Shown piece by piece: positions 34,346 to 44,143 of a stretch of 61,956 nucleotides of DNA; positions within the stretch are counted from its first letter, which is position 1; each line of letters starts with the position of its first letter. This DNA is from Aequorivita aurantiaca (GTDB lineage: Bacteria; Bacteroidota; Bacteroidia; Flavobacteriales; Flavobacteriaceae), in contig NZ_JAUGQQ010000011.1 in the NCBI RefSeq assembly GCF_030410135.1, positions 1 through 61,956 on the forward strand, read 5' to 3'. Under the pieces are notes generated by a model. That model did no database searches. It saw only the letters and a list, made by a program, of their open reading frames with translations, and was not told the DNA's origin. The position numbers and the translations under genes are program-made.

Positions 34346-35478
34346 TAATCTTGCCATTCGGCAATGAACAAATTGGTGTCACGTCCGCCGCCATTATTCC
34401 GATTTGATGAGAAAGCCAATTTTTTTCCATCATTTGAGAACACCGGAAAGGCATCAAAACCTTCACTAAAGGTCACCCTTTCCAGATTTTTTCCGTCAAT
34501 ATCAATTAAATACAGATTGAAAGGAAATCCTCGTTCCGCCTCAAAATTGCTTGAAAACAGAATTTTTTCCCCGGAAGGGTGGAAGAAGGGCGCCCAATTG
34601 GCATTTCCCAAATGCGTCAATTGCCGAAGTTCGCTTCCGTCCGCATTGCAAATAAAAAGTTCCATTTCTGTGGGTTGCACCAAACCTTGGGCGAGCAACT
34701 CTTTATATTCCTTTATGGCTGCTTCCGTTTTTGGTCGGGAAGCACGGAAAATAAGTTTACTGCCGTCGGGTGAAAAGAATGCCCCACCGTCGTATCCCAA
34801 TTCATCTGTAATCTGCTTTACGTTTTCCCCGTCAAGGTCCATGGTGTAAAGTTCCAAATCGCCACTGCGGATTGAGGTGAAAACTATTTTATCACCCTTT
34901 GGCGAAACGGTTGCCTCGGCATCGTAGCCTGGCTCATTCGTTAACTGTGCAGTGATATTTCCCTCCAAATCAGCAACGAAAATATCAAAACTGTCATAAA
35001 CGGGCCAAACGTATTTTCCCTCTTTTTTCAACGGAACTTCGGGGCAGTTTTCGTCTTTTAAATGGGTGCTTCCGTACACGATATGCTTTCCGTCCGGTAG
35101 AAAATAACTGCAAGTTGTTCGGCCCTTTCCGGTGCTAATCATTGGCGGTTGCTTGTCCATAAAAGTTTCGTCGGCATTCATTAAAAACATTTGATCGCAG
35201 TTGACGCCCCAATTTTTATTGTTGCTTTGGAAGATGAGTTTGCTGTCGTCAAAACTCCAATACGCTTCGGCGTTATCGCCTCCAAAAGTAACTTGGCGGA
35301 TGTTTTTGAAATGTTTTTCTTCGGGATAAATTAAGGTATCGTTTGTTTGCGGATCGAGAAATGCGGTCGTCGTTTTTTCAATTTGGTCTCCGAGCGGAGC
35401 CGAGGAGTCGTCTTTTTTCACTTCATTTTTACAACTTGCAAATAGGATGATAATAATGGCCGTATAGATTATTTTCAT
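34345..35478 (-). CDS. TolB-like beta-propeller lipoprotein (PD40 repeats)
   Basis: 377 aa from ATG 35478 (MKIIYTAIIIILFASCKNEV), lipobox at C16. The body consists of WD40-like PD40 repeats: NAEAYWSFDDSKLIFQSN, EATVSPKGDKIVFTSIRSGD, GAFFSPDGSKLIFRASRP, ANWAPFFHPSGEKILFSSN and a last GFDAFPVFSNDGKKLAFSS. It is a periplasmic or surface lipoprotein with a likely protein-binding role. An in-frame ATG 21 nt upstream would spoil the signal peptide. It is divergent from the M28 peptidase, with only 31 bp between start codons. Confidence 0.9.
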   Translation of the reverse strand: MKIIYTAIIIILFASCKNEVKKDDSSAPLGDQIEKTTTAFLDPQTNDTLIYPEEKHFKNIRQVTFGGDNAEAYWSFDDSKLIFQSNNKNWGVNCDQMFLMNADETFMDKQPPMISTGKGRTTCSYFLPDGKHIVYGSTHLKDENCPEVPLKKEGKYVWPVYDSFDIFVADLEGNITAQLTNEPGYDAEATVSPKGDKIVFTSIRSGDLELYTMDLDGENVKQITDELGYDGGAFFSPDGSKLIFRASRPKTEAAIKEYKELLAQGLVQPTEMELFICNADGSELRQLTHLGNANWAPFFHPSGEKILFSSNFEAERGFPFNLYLIDIDGKNLERVTFSEGFDAFPVFSNDGKKLAFSSNRNNGGGRDTNLFIAEWQD

Positions 35479-35486
35479 TTTTAATG

Positions 35487-35504
35487 TACTTTTGAACAAA
35501 AGTA
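35487..35504. promoter_or_regulatory. Symmetric divergent -7 elements between TolB-like and M28 genes
   Basis: TACTTTTG at 35487-35494 on the plus strand and the same octamer on the minus strand at 35504-35497, separated by AA, forming an almost perfect palindrome. Each ATG lies 15-18 nt downstream of its own element. No clear TTTG -33 element for either direction. Confidence 0.5.
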
Positions 35505-35509
35505 ACGAT

Positions 35510-36739
35510 ATGCGTACAATTTTACTGCTATTTCTGGCAATGCTTGTTTTTTCATGTAAAGAAACAAAGGTTGAAACGGTAACAATGAAGGAAGATGTTT
35601 CCGTTTTGGCAAACGATAGTTTAAAAGGAAGAAAAACCGGTTCGGCTGGCGAAAGAAAAGCTGCCGATTATATTGCGAAACGTTTTGCGTCTATTGGTTT
35701 GAAGCCGAAAGGAACCGATGGATTTTTTCAGAAATTTTCTTTTAAGGCCAGTAAAAATCCGCATCAGGAAGCAGAATTTACTTCAGAGAAAAACGACAGC
35801 ACCGAAACTGCGGAAAATGTAATCGCATATCTTGATAATAATGCTGAAAACACGGTAGTAATCGGCGCACATTACGACCATTTGGGAATGGGGGGCGAAG
35901 GTTCCCTGTATCGCGAAGGCGATGCGATACACAATGGCGCCGACGATAATGCGAGCGGGGTGGCGATGTTGCTTCATTTGGCCGATTCACTTCAAAAGAA
36001 GGAGTCGCCGAAGAAAAATAACTACCTCTTTATTGCTTTTTCGGGGGAAGAAGAAGGGTTGCTGGGTTCAAATTATTTCGTAAAGAATCCCACTATTGAT
36101 ACCAAAAAAGTAAGCTATATGCTGAATATGGATATGGTGGGGAGACTAAATTCTGAAAAGACTTTGGCGGTTTATGGCGTGGGAACATCCCCAATTTTGA
36201 AACAAACTGTAAATGCAAATGCAGGAGAACTAAACATAGTAGAAAACGAAAGCGGCGTTGGCCCGAGCGATCACACTTCCTTTTATTTGGCTGATATTCC
36301 GGTGTTGCATTTTTTCACGGGGCAGCACGAAGATTACCACAAACCGAGCGACGATACCGAAAAGGTGAATTTTGAAGGTATGGAATTGGTTTCAAATTAT
36401 ATTTTCAGCATCATTAAGGATTTGGATAACCAACCAAAACTTCCTTTCCGAAAAACAAAAAATGAAAGCGAAGTGGTTCCGGATTTTAAAGTGACTTTAG
36501 GGGTTGTGCCCGATTATCTTTTCAGCGGAAAGGGAATGCGAATTGATGGCATCAGTGAAGACCGTCCTGCACAAAAGGCGGGCCTTCAAAAAGGGGATAT
36601 AGTTGTGAAAATGGGCGAACACGAAGTTACCGATATGATGAGCTATATGAAGAGTCTTTCAAAATTCGAAAAGGGACAAAGTGCAAAAGTAACTATTGAT
36701 AGAAATGGGGAATTGAAAGAGGTTGAGGTAACATTTTAA
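35510..36739 (+). CDS. M28-family metallopeptidase lipoprotein with C-terminal PDZ domain
   Basis: 409 aa from ATG 35510 (MRTILLLFLAMLVFSCKETK), lipobox at C16; a TTG at 35492 is in frame but lies within the promoter palindrome. Zinc ligands of M28 are visible: GAHYDHLG, NGADDNASGVAML, FSGEEEGLLGSN (Glu), MDMVGRL, and the final His in FFTGQHEDYHKPSDD. A PDZ domain fills ~325-409 (GMRIDGISEDRPAQKAGLQK). It is probably an aminopeptidase anchored in the periplasm or outer membrane. Confidence 0.93.
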   Translation: MRTILLLFLAMLVFSCKETKVETVTMKEDVSVLANDSLKGRKTGSAGERKAADYIAKRFASIGLKPKGTDGFFQKFSFKASKNPHQEAEFTSEKNDSTETAENVIAYLDNNAENTVVIGAHYDHLGMGGEGSLYREGDAIHNGADDNASGVAMLLHLADSLQKKESPKKNNYLFIAFSGEEEGLLGSNYFVKNPTIDTKKVSYMLNMDMVGRLNSEKTLAVYGVGTSPILKQTVNANAGELNIVENESGVGPSDHTSFYLADIPVLHFFTGQHEDYHKPSDDTEKVNFEGMELVSNYIFSIIKDLDNQPKLPFRKTKNESEVVPDFKVTLGVVPDYLFSGKGMRIDGISEDRPAQKAGLQKGDIVVKMGEHEVTDMMSYMKSLSKFEKGQSAKVTIDRNGELKEVEVTF

Positions 36740-36761
36740 AAAATTCTCTTCAATAGAATTC

Positions 36762-36962
36762 ATGAAAATGAAATTAACCACTTTGCAATATATTACCCTA
36801 ATTGCATTTATTGCTTTTGCTATATATGAACTTTATCTGTATTACTCGGATAGTTTGGATAACGCTTCGGGGAATAATATCCGTATAGATTTGATTCTAT
36901 TTCCTGCAATTCTTTTCATATTATTGGTTATATCCATAATTCAGTTTTTAACCCGGAAGTAA
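36762..36962 (+). CDS. Small membrane protein (66 aa), unknown
   Basis: Two hydrophobic helices at ~6-28 (TLQYITLIAFIAFAIYELYL) and ~43-61 (LILFPAILFILLVISIIQFL), joined by a polar loop with DNASGNNIRID, and a basic end (TRK). No family recognised. It lies 22 nt after the M28 gene in the same direction and is probably co-transcribed; the bidirectional terminator at 37027 closes the unit. Confidence 0.7.
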   Translation: MKMKLTTLQYITLIAFIAFAIYELYLYYSDSLDNASGNNIRIDLILFPAILFILLVISIIQFLTRK

Positions 36963-37026
36963 GTCTTTGGCTTGGATATAATCGGGGTGGCATCACATCA
37001 CAATTTTCAGCAACGCTATTAAATAA

Positions 37027-37063
37027 AAAAACCTAACCGATCCGGAAGATCTGTTAGGTTTTT
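37027..37063. terminator. Bidirectional terminator between the small membrane protein gene and groL
   Basis: Outer stem AAAAACCTAAC / GTTAGGTTTTT and inner stem GATC / GATC around CGGAA, with A-run and T-run on either side, so it can end both convergent transcripts. Confidence 0.88.
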
Positions 37064-37083
37064 AACTATTAATCAATTTCGAA

Positions 37084-38766
<1,683 letters not shown>

Positions 38767-38800
38767 TTAAACTATAATTTAAGTGGAATTTTTTGAAAAA

Positions 38801-39076
38801 TTAGATGATGGCTAAAATATCATCCTCGCGCATGATGAGGTAGTCTTTACCATCAAACTTTAGTTCGCTGCCGGAGTATTTTCCGTAAAGAACGGTATCG
38901 CCAACTTTTACGGTCATTTTGTGGTCTTCTCTACCTTTTCCAACGGCAACTACTTTGCCTTGTTGTGGTTTTTCTTTTGCAGAATCGGGAATGTAAATTC
39001 CGGACGCAGTTTTAGTTTCGGCCTCTTGTGGCTGTACCAAAACGCGATCGGCAAGTGGTTGAATTTTTAATGCCAT
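38801..39076 (-). CDS. groS: Co-chaperonin GroES
   Basis: 91 aa. Starts [20 protein letters not shown]; mobile loop [15 protein letters not shown]; end EDDILAII, all standard. First gene of the groS-groL operon. No CIRCE element (TTAGCACTC-N9-GAGTGCTAA) is present upstream, so HrcA control is not apparent; a GG-N10-GC element at 39131-39146 is a possible sigma-54 site. Confidence 0.97.
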   Translation of the reverse strand: MALKIQPLADRVLVQPQEAETKTASGIYIPDSAKEKPQQGKVVAVGKGREDHKMTVKVGDTVLYGKYSGSELKFDGKDYLIMREDDILAII

Positions 39077-39130
39077 TTCAATTTATTTTTTAGTTGTTAA
39101 ACTTAGGTTTAAAATCTTTGTTTGCTAATT

Positions 39131-39146
39131 GGCAGAAATTGTGCCA
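39131..39146 (-). promoter_or_regulatory. Possible sigma-54 promoter upstream of groS
   Basis: Minus strand TGGCAC-AATTT-CTGCC has the invariant GG and GC exactly 10 nt apart and a full TGGCAC -24 box; the -12 box is imperfect (CTGCC versus TTGCA). It is 55 nt upstream of the groS ATG. The plus strand also fits GG-N10-GC, so chance symmetry is possible. Confidence 0.3.
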
Positions 39147-39171
39147 CTGCCCTTAAACTGACATATTACAA

Positions 39172-39204
39172 AATAAAAATGCCAGCTTGTCAGAGCTGGC
39201 ATTT
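39172..39204 (-). terminator. Terminator after secG
   Basis: Perfect 11-bp stem AAATGCCAGCT / AGCTGGCATTT with a 6-nt loop and a T-run on the minus strand. It lies 20 nt after the secG stop and separates the miaB-to-secG block from groS-groL. Confidence 0.88.
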
Positions 39205-39223
39205 AAAATATTGTGTATAAATA

Positions 39224-39556
39224 TTAGTTAGTTGTATCGGTTGCCGCTGGTGCGGGAGTTTGGGTAGTCGGAACCGCGGGAACCGCGCTTTCGTCAAAAG
39301 TTTTAGACTGTAAGCTACTGCCTCCCATAATAAATACGTTGGAGAATAAAATTAGTGCCAACATAATGGTTGCTAGCGTCCACGTACTTTTATCCAAGAA
39401 GTCTCCTGTTTTTTGAACGCCGCCAATCTGTGCGCCACCCCCTCCGCCAAATGACGAAGAAAGTCCGCCACCTTTTGGGTTTTGAACCATTATAACTACG
39501 ACCAGTAAAAAGGCCACTATCATTATTAAAACTAAAAATATTGTAAACGTACTCAT
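39224..39556 (-). CDS. secG: Preprotein translocase subunit SecG
   Basis: 110 aa. Two TM helices: ~4-24 (TIFLVLIMIVAFLLVVVIMV) and ~54-72 (LATIMLALILFSNVFIMG). Between them is the family's QNPKGGGLSSSFGGGGG loop. The C-terminal tail is Pro/Thr/Ala-rich. It is the accessory subunit of the SecYEG channel. It overlaps the upstream TPR-like gene by 4 nt. Confidence 0.94.
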   Translation of the reverse strand: MSTFTIFLVLIMIVAFLLVVVIMVQNPKGGGLSSSFGGGGGAQIGGVQKTGDFLDKSTWTLATIMLALILFSNVFIMGGSSLQSKTFDESAVPAVPTTQTPAPAATDTTN

Positions 39557-40455
39557 TGTTGTTCTGTGTTAATCAGTTTTTCTATTGCCCGAATTTGGTC
39601 TGCAAAGAAACCACTTTTTTCGGGATTTTTCAAAATTAAAATTTTATATGCCTGAATTGCTTTTTTGTAGTTCTTTTGTTGCAGATACACTTTCGCCAAA
39701 GTCTCTGTCATCAGTGAATCTGTGGATTGCGGGAATGATTTGGATGTAATTATTTTTTCTTCCTTTACTTCTTTCTTTGCAATTTCGACCGGTGTAATTT
39801 TAGGTTTTTCCTGAATAAATTTATCAATTAGCTGAAATTTTCGGTCTTTTTCATCACTATCGGACTCAGGTTTTTCTACTTCTTCTGAAAATTTTGCGGA
39901 ACGTTCAATGGGCTTTGCCTTTGTCAATTTCAGCCATTCCGCAAAGGAATGGGTGTCGCTTTTCGTGAATTCCAATGGCTTATCCGGGTGCAGGATTTCC
40001 TTTGGCTTTTCCACTTTTTCGGAAGCCAGATTTTGAACGGATTCAACCTTTCTTTGAAAAAGTTCCGGATTTAAAATATTCTCAGCTTTTTGTCTTTCGG
40101 CTTTTAATTGCCTATCCAGCTCAATACTTATCTGTTCTGAAATGTTTTCTGAAATTACCTTTATTTCCTCCACCGAAGCATCATGCTGCAGGATGGTTTG
40201 CGAAATTTCATTCTGAATAAATTTATCCGAAGTGATATATTCAAAAAGAATATCGCGATCCGTAGTGTGGGCGGCGGCCAACTTTAAAGCGTCATTGTAG
40301 AGAAAGCTTTCCTGATTTTTCAACCCTTTAAGTTGAAGCGCACGTGCACTTTGGAAATAAGGATATTTTTTTATGACCAATTGCAACGCATCTAAATCTT
40401 CCGAAGTTATCTTCTGCGGATTGGCGAGTAAATATGTAAAGTTGGAAAGATTCAA
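39553..40455 (-). CDS. Tetratricopeptide-like protein of unknown function, probable TTG start
   Basis: About 300 aa if translation begins at TTG 40455, giving MNLSNFTYLLANPQKI, a natural start 4 nt after the lptE stop. The in-frame ATG at 40533 would overlap lptE by 74 nt. The N-terminal part has a helical pair (LVIKKYPYFQSARALQLKGL); the middle is Lys/Glu-rich and disordered; the C-terminal ~50 residues are a TPR-type motif (LAKVYLQQKNYKKAIQAYKI). It is encoded between lptE and secG, so an envelope-related role is likely. No named family is recognised. Confidence 0.8.
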   Translation of the reverse strand: MNLSNFTYLLANPQKITSEDLDALQLVIKKYPYFQSARALQLKGLKNQESFLYNDALKLAAAHTTDRDILFEYITSDKFIQNEISQTILQHDASVEEIKVISENISEQISIELDRQLKAERQKAENILNPELFQRKVESVQNLASEKVEKPKEILHPDKPLEFTKSDTHSFAEWLKLTKAKPIERSAKFSEEVEKPESDSDEKDRKFQLIDKFIQEKPKITPVEIAKKEVKEEKIITSKSFPQSTDSLMTETLAKVYLQQKNYKKAIQAYKILILKNPEKSGFFADQIRAIEKLINTEQQ

Positions 40456-40459
40456 AATA

Positions 40460-40972
40460 CTACCAATTTGCGAGCGATTTGTTAAAAATATCTTGGGTAA
40501 TGCGCTCAAAAATAAAATCCACAGCGGCGTCAAGTTTTGAGCCTGTTAACTGTGTTGCGCCAGGATAATCATAATAAAAACTGAAGGGCTGCTCAAAATC
40601 CTTCAAAGGGTCTTTAGTGTTAAAAAAGCGTACGTTGATGCTTATGGTTAGCCTATTCTGGGCAGCTGTACTGTTGGCTGTTGCGGTAATGGGTGCAATA
40701 TAATATTGTGTTATTTCTCCTTCATAAACCAAATCGCCATTATTGTTTACCAAGTCCAGACTGGTTTGGTTCAGCAACAAATCCTGCAATTTTTGGGTAA
40801 AATCGCGTGCAATTCCGGGTTCCACAATAGGGGCATTGTTTTGAAAATAATTAACCTGAACCGTTCTTGTGGTGTTATAATTGATATCTGCGCCAGTAAA
40901 AGAATACGGTCCGCAGCCCTGCAACTGAATTGCAATAGTTATCAAAAATATAAATGAAAAAAACTTTATCAT
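40460..40972 (-). CDS. LptE-family LPS-assembly lipoprotein
   Basis: 170 aa, lipobox at C20 (ITIAIQLQGCGPYSFTGADI). The short alpha/beta fold of LptE follows: TRTVQVNYFQNNAPIVEPGI, EGEITQYYIAPIT, LTISINVRFFN and a C-terminal helix FIFERITQDIFNKSLANW. LptE plugs the LptD barrel that inserts lipopolysaccharide in the outer membrane. Position after a sigma-54 activator and before secG is a conserved flavobacterial order. Confidence 0.87.
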   Translation of the reverse strand: MIKFFSFIFLITIAIQLQGCGPYSFTGADINYNTTRTVQVNYFQNNAPIVEPGIARDFTQKLQDLLLNQTSLDLVNNNGDLVYEGEITQYYIAPITATANSTAAQNRLTISINVRFFNTKDPLKDFEQPFSFYYDYPGATQLTGSKLDAAVDFIFERITQDIFNKSLANW

Positions 40973-41044
40973 TTGCTTAAATTACGTTTAAATCCTAATC
41001 CATAAATACCAAATTCGAAGTTCCGAAATGAATTACCCCTAAAC

Positions 41045-42322
41045 TTATAAATCGTACTGCTTTATTTTCCTGTAAAGAGTTCTTTCGGAAATTCCCAGCT
41101 CATCAGCCGCATCCTTACGTTTACCGTTGTATTTTTCTAAGGATTTTTTAATGAGTTCCAATTCTTTTTGCTGAAGCGACAGATTTTCCTCTTCTTCAAT
41201 TTCCTCGGCATATTCATATTTGGCCTTTCGCTGGTCGGTGGTGTGCTCGGGAATGCTAAAAACCTCCACATTGCTTTCCGATCCATTGTTGCCATCTTCA
41301 ATTATTGATGCCAAAGCTTCCTCCGTCTCACTTTCATCGGAATAAATTTTATTGATAAGCGATGACTGTTCTTCCTTTACTTTCGCGTTATTGCCGGTTT
41401 TCATAAGCTCCAACGTAAGTTTTTTAAGATCGTTTACATCTCGCTTCATATCAAAAAGCACTTTGTAAAGAATCTCGCGTTCGCTACTGAAATCGCTCTC
41501 GGCTTTTTTAGCATTCACAATTGCCGGAAGATTGCCGCCCATATCCGGTAAATAATGTTTCAACGTTTCATAGGAAATATCACGATTTTGTTCCAAAACC
41601 GAAATCTGTTCTGCGACATTTCTCAACTGACGTACATTGCCGCTCCAGCGGTATTGCAAAAGCAAATCTGTGGCTTGATCCGTTAATCGGATGGTGGGCA
41701 TTTTGTATTTCTGGGCAAAATCTGCTGCGAATTTCCGGAAGAGCAAATGTATATCTTCTTGTCTTTCGCGAAGTGGGGGAAGGTTGATTTCTACAGTGCT
41801 TAAGCGATAATAAAGGTCCTCACGGAATTTCCCTTTTTCAATGGCATCAACCATTTTTACGTTTGTTGCCGCTACAATGCGAACATCGGTTTTTTGGGCT
41901 ACGGAAGAACCTACTTTTAAAAATTCGCCATTTTCCAAAACACGAAGTAATCGAACTTGGGTTGGAAGAGGCAATTCACCCACTTCATCCAAGAAAATAG
42001 TGCCGCCATCGGCTACTTCAAAATAACCACTTCGGGTTGCGGTCGCGCCCGTAAAAGAACCTTTTTCGTGACCGAAAAGTTCGCTGTCAATAGTTCCCTC
42101 GGGAATTGCGCCACAGTTTACGGCAATATATTTTCCGTGTTTCCGGTGGGAAAGCGAATGGATTATTTTTGGAATACTCTCTTTTCCCACGCCACTTTCG
42201 CCCGTAACCAATACCGAAATATCCGTAGGTGCAACCTGTATTGCTTTTTCCACGGCGCGGTTCAGTTTTGGGTCGTTGCCAATTATTCCGAAACGTTGTT
42301 TTGTTGCTTGTATGCTTTCCAT
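41045..42322 (-). CDS. Sigma-54-dependent transcriptional activator without an N-terminal sensor domain
   Basis: 425 aa from ATG 42322 (MESIQATKQRFGIIGNDPKL); a TTG at 42340 is in frame but sits inside an inverted repeat. AAA+ core from residue ~10: Walker A GESGVGKE (41-48), sigma-54 contact loop GSFTGA (88-93; A to S versus the usual GAFTGA), Walker B GTIFLDEVGELP. The C-terminal Fis-type helix-turn-helix is RKDAADELGISERTLYRKIK. A ~130-residue acidic linker separates the two. With no receiver or GAF domain, activity must be controlled in another way. Confidence 0.9.
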   Translation of the reverse strand: MESIQATKQRFGIIGNDPKLNRAVEKAIQVAPTDISVLVTGESGVGKESIPKIIHSLSHRKHGKYIAVNCGAIPEGTIDSELFGHEKGSFTGATATRSGYFEVADGGTIFLDEVGELPLPTQVRLLRVLENGEFLKVGSSVAQKTDVRIVAATNVKMVDAIEKGKFREDLYYRLSTVEINLPPLRERQEDIHLLFRKFAADFAQKYKMPTIRLTDQATDLLLQYRWSGNVRQLRNVAEQISVLEQNRDISYETLKHYLPDMGGNLPAIVNAKKAESDFSSEREILYKVLFDMKRDVNDLKKLTLELMKTGNNAKVKEEQSSLINKIYSDESETEEALASIIEDGNNGSESNVEVFSIPEHTTDQRKAKYEYAEEIEEEENLSLQQKELELIKKSLEKYNGKRKDAADELGISERTLYRKIKQYDL

Positions 42323-42323
42323 A

Positions 42324-42450
42324 AGCCCCCTAACCCCCAAAGGGGGAATTCGTGTGAGTTAAAGAAATAGAAATTATAATAATCACTTTCATTTTTAAAG
42401 TTTTTTGATTTTTTTCTCAGCCCAGTCCCCCCTTTGTGGGTTAGGGGGCT
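42324..42450. repeat. Imperfect inverted repeat pair between miaB and the sigma-54 activator gene
   Basis: Left arm 42324-42347 (AGCCCCCTAACCCCC then AAAGGGGGA) and right arm 42426-42450 are reverse complements with one insertion and one substitution; 78 bp lie between. Each arm also contains a smaller CCCC-TTTG-GGG-like self-complementary part. The right arm includes the miaB stop codon. Confidence 0.85.
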
Positions 42451-43880
42451 GTTCCCACCGCCTCACCAATCAAGGTAGCAGTAGTACAATCGGTTATTTT
42501 CACTTTTACGAAATCGCCTGCTTTATAGTTTTCCTTCGGAAAAACGGCAACGTTGTTGTGTTCCGTTCTTCCGCTCCATTCGTCTTTATTTTTTTTCGAT
42601 TCTTTTTCAATTAAAACTATGACAGTTTTCCCTAAAAATTCCGCAGTGCGAATGGCACTGTGTTTTTGTTGAAGATCAACAATTTCAGTCAATCTTCGGC
42701 TTTTCGTTTCTTCCGGCACATCGTCTTCATATTTTCTGGCAGCCATTGTTCCAGGCCTTTCCGAATATTTATACATATAGCCAAATTCATACTTCACATA
42801 TTCCATTAAGCTCATCGTTTCTTTGTGGTCATCCTCAGTTTCCGTGGGAAAACCAATAATCATGTCCTGCGAAATGGAACAACCGGGAATAATTTCCCAA
42901 ATTCTGTCAATCAACTTCATATATTCCTCGCGGGTGTGCTGGCGGTTCATTTTCTTTAAAATACGAGTACTTCCACTTTGTACGGGAAGATGGATGTGGT
43001 TGCAGATATTTTCGTGTTTTGCCACAATGTGCAACACTTCCTCGTGCATATCCTGCGGATTGCTGGTTGAAAAGCGAATGCGCATTTTTGGATGGGCCGT
43101 TGCAACCAAATCTAGCAATTGCGCAAAATCAGTTGCGGTAGCCTGTTGCATTTCCGAAGCGTTTTTGAAACCTTTTTTCAGTCCGCCGCCGTACCATAAA
43201 TAACTGTCCACATTTTGACCGAGCAGCGTTATTTCTTTGTAACCTCTTTCGGCCAAATCATCTACTTCGCGCAAAATACTCTGCGGATCACGGCTGCGTT
43301 CGCGGCCTCGGGTAAAAGGTACAACACAAAATGTGCACATGTTATCGCAGCCGCGGGTAATGCTCACGAAAGCCGTAATTCCATTGCCGCCCAAACGAAC
43401 TGGTGAAATATCGCCATACGTTTCTTCTTTTGAAAGAATAACGTTCACGGCATCGCGGCCCTCTTCAACTTCTTTCAGCAAATTCGGAATGTCTTTATAC
43501 GCATCTGGCCCAACTACCAAATCGACAATTTTTTCTTCTTCGAGAAATTTTTCTTTCAAACGTTCCGCCATACAACCCAAAACCCCAACTTTCATTTTTG
43601 GGTTTACTCGCTTTACCGCATTGTATTTTTCCAGACGTTTTCTTACGGTTTGTTCAGCTTTATCGCGAATGGAACAGGTGTTCACTAAAACCAAATCGGC
43701 TTCTTCCAACAAATTCGTAGTATTATAACCTTGGTCCGCAAGAATGGAAGCCACTATTTCACTATCGCTGAAATTCATGGCGCAGCCGTAACTTTCAATA
43801 TAAAGCTTTCGTGAATTACCTTCAATTGCCTCCAGCGTTAATGTGGTACCTTGCGTATTTTCGTCAATTATCTTTCCCAT
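42441..43880 (-). CDS. miaB: tRNA-2-methylthio-N6-dimethylallyladenosine synthase
   Basis: 479 aa. The N-terminal UPF0004 domain has cluster cysteines C33, C69 and C103; the radical-SAM motif TRGCDNMCTFC gives C178, C182 and C185; a C-terminal TRAM domain ends at EAVGTAP. It methylthiolates i6A37 of tRNAs reading UNN codons. The stop codon and last codons fall within the right arm of the 42324-42450 inverted repeat. First gene of the minus-strand run to secG. Confidence 0.95.
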   Translation of the reverse strand: MGKIIDENTQGTTLTLEAIEGNSRKLYIESYGCAMNFSDSEIVASILADQGYNTTNLLEEADLVLVNTCSIRDKAEQTVRKRLEKYNAVKRVNPKMKVGVLGCMAERLKEKFLEEEKIVDLVVGPDAYKDIPNLLKEVEEGRDAVNVILSKEETYGDISPVRLGGNGITAFVSITRGCDNMCTFCVVPFTRGRERSRDPQSILREVDDLAERGYKEITLLGQNVDSYLWYGGGLKKGFKNASEMQQATATDFAQLLDLVATAHPKMRIRFSTSNPQDMHEEVLHIVAKHENICNHIHLPVQSGSTRILKKMNRQHTREEYMKLIDRIWEIIPGCSISQDMIIGFPTETEDDHKETMSLMEYVKYEFGYMYKYSERPGTMAARKYEDDVPEETKSRRLTEIVDLQQKHSAIRTAEFLGKTVIVLIEKESKKNKDEWSGRTEHNNVAVFPKENYKAGDFVKVKITDCTTATLIGEAVGTAP

Positions 43881-44115
43881 AAAAAATCAAGCCTCAATGC
43901 AAATTTGTTATCCTAAACATTGAACCGGCAAAGATACAATTATTTGTTTTCGCTGTCAAAGTGTCAGATTTCTTTTTGGAAATATATTTCGGTATCATAT
44001 AATTCATTCTGAATTCGAGATTAATTTTTTAAAAACATTCGTGTATTTCGGTTTGGAAGGAGTGCCACATTTTTCAAATTTCACACCCGTAATCATTCGT
44101 ATTAAAAAATTCATA

Positions 44116-44123
44116 TACTTTTG
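44116..44123 (+). promoter_or_regulatory. Candidate -7 element of topA
   Basis: TACTTTTG matches TAnnTTTG, 20 nt upstream of the topA ATG at 44144. The -33 region is not clear. Confidence 0.5.
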
Positions 44124-44143
44124 TACGCATAACAATTATGTAT

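Noticed and set aside
39077-39130. CIRCE/HrcA operator before groS
   Set aside because: No TTAGCACTC-N9-GAGTGCTAA or close variant in the leader.
42323-42340. TTG start for the sigma-54 activator
   Set aside because: The extra codons lie in the inverted repeat; ATG 42322 fits.
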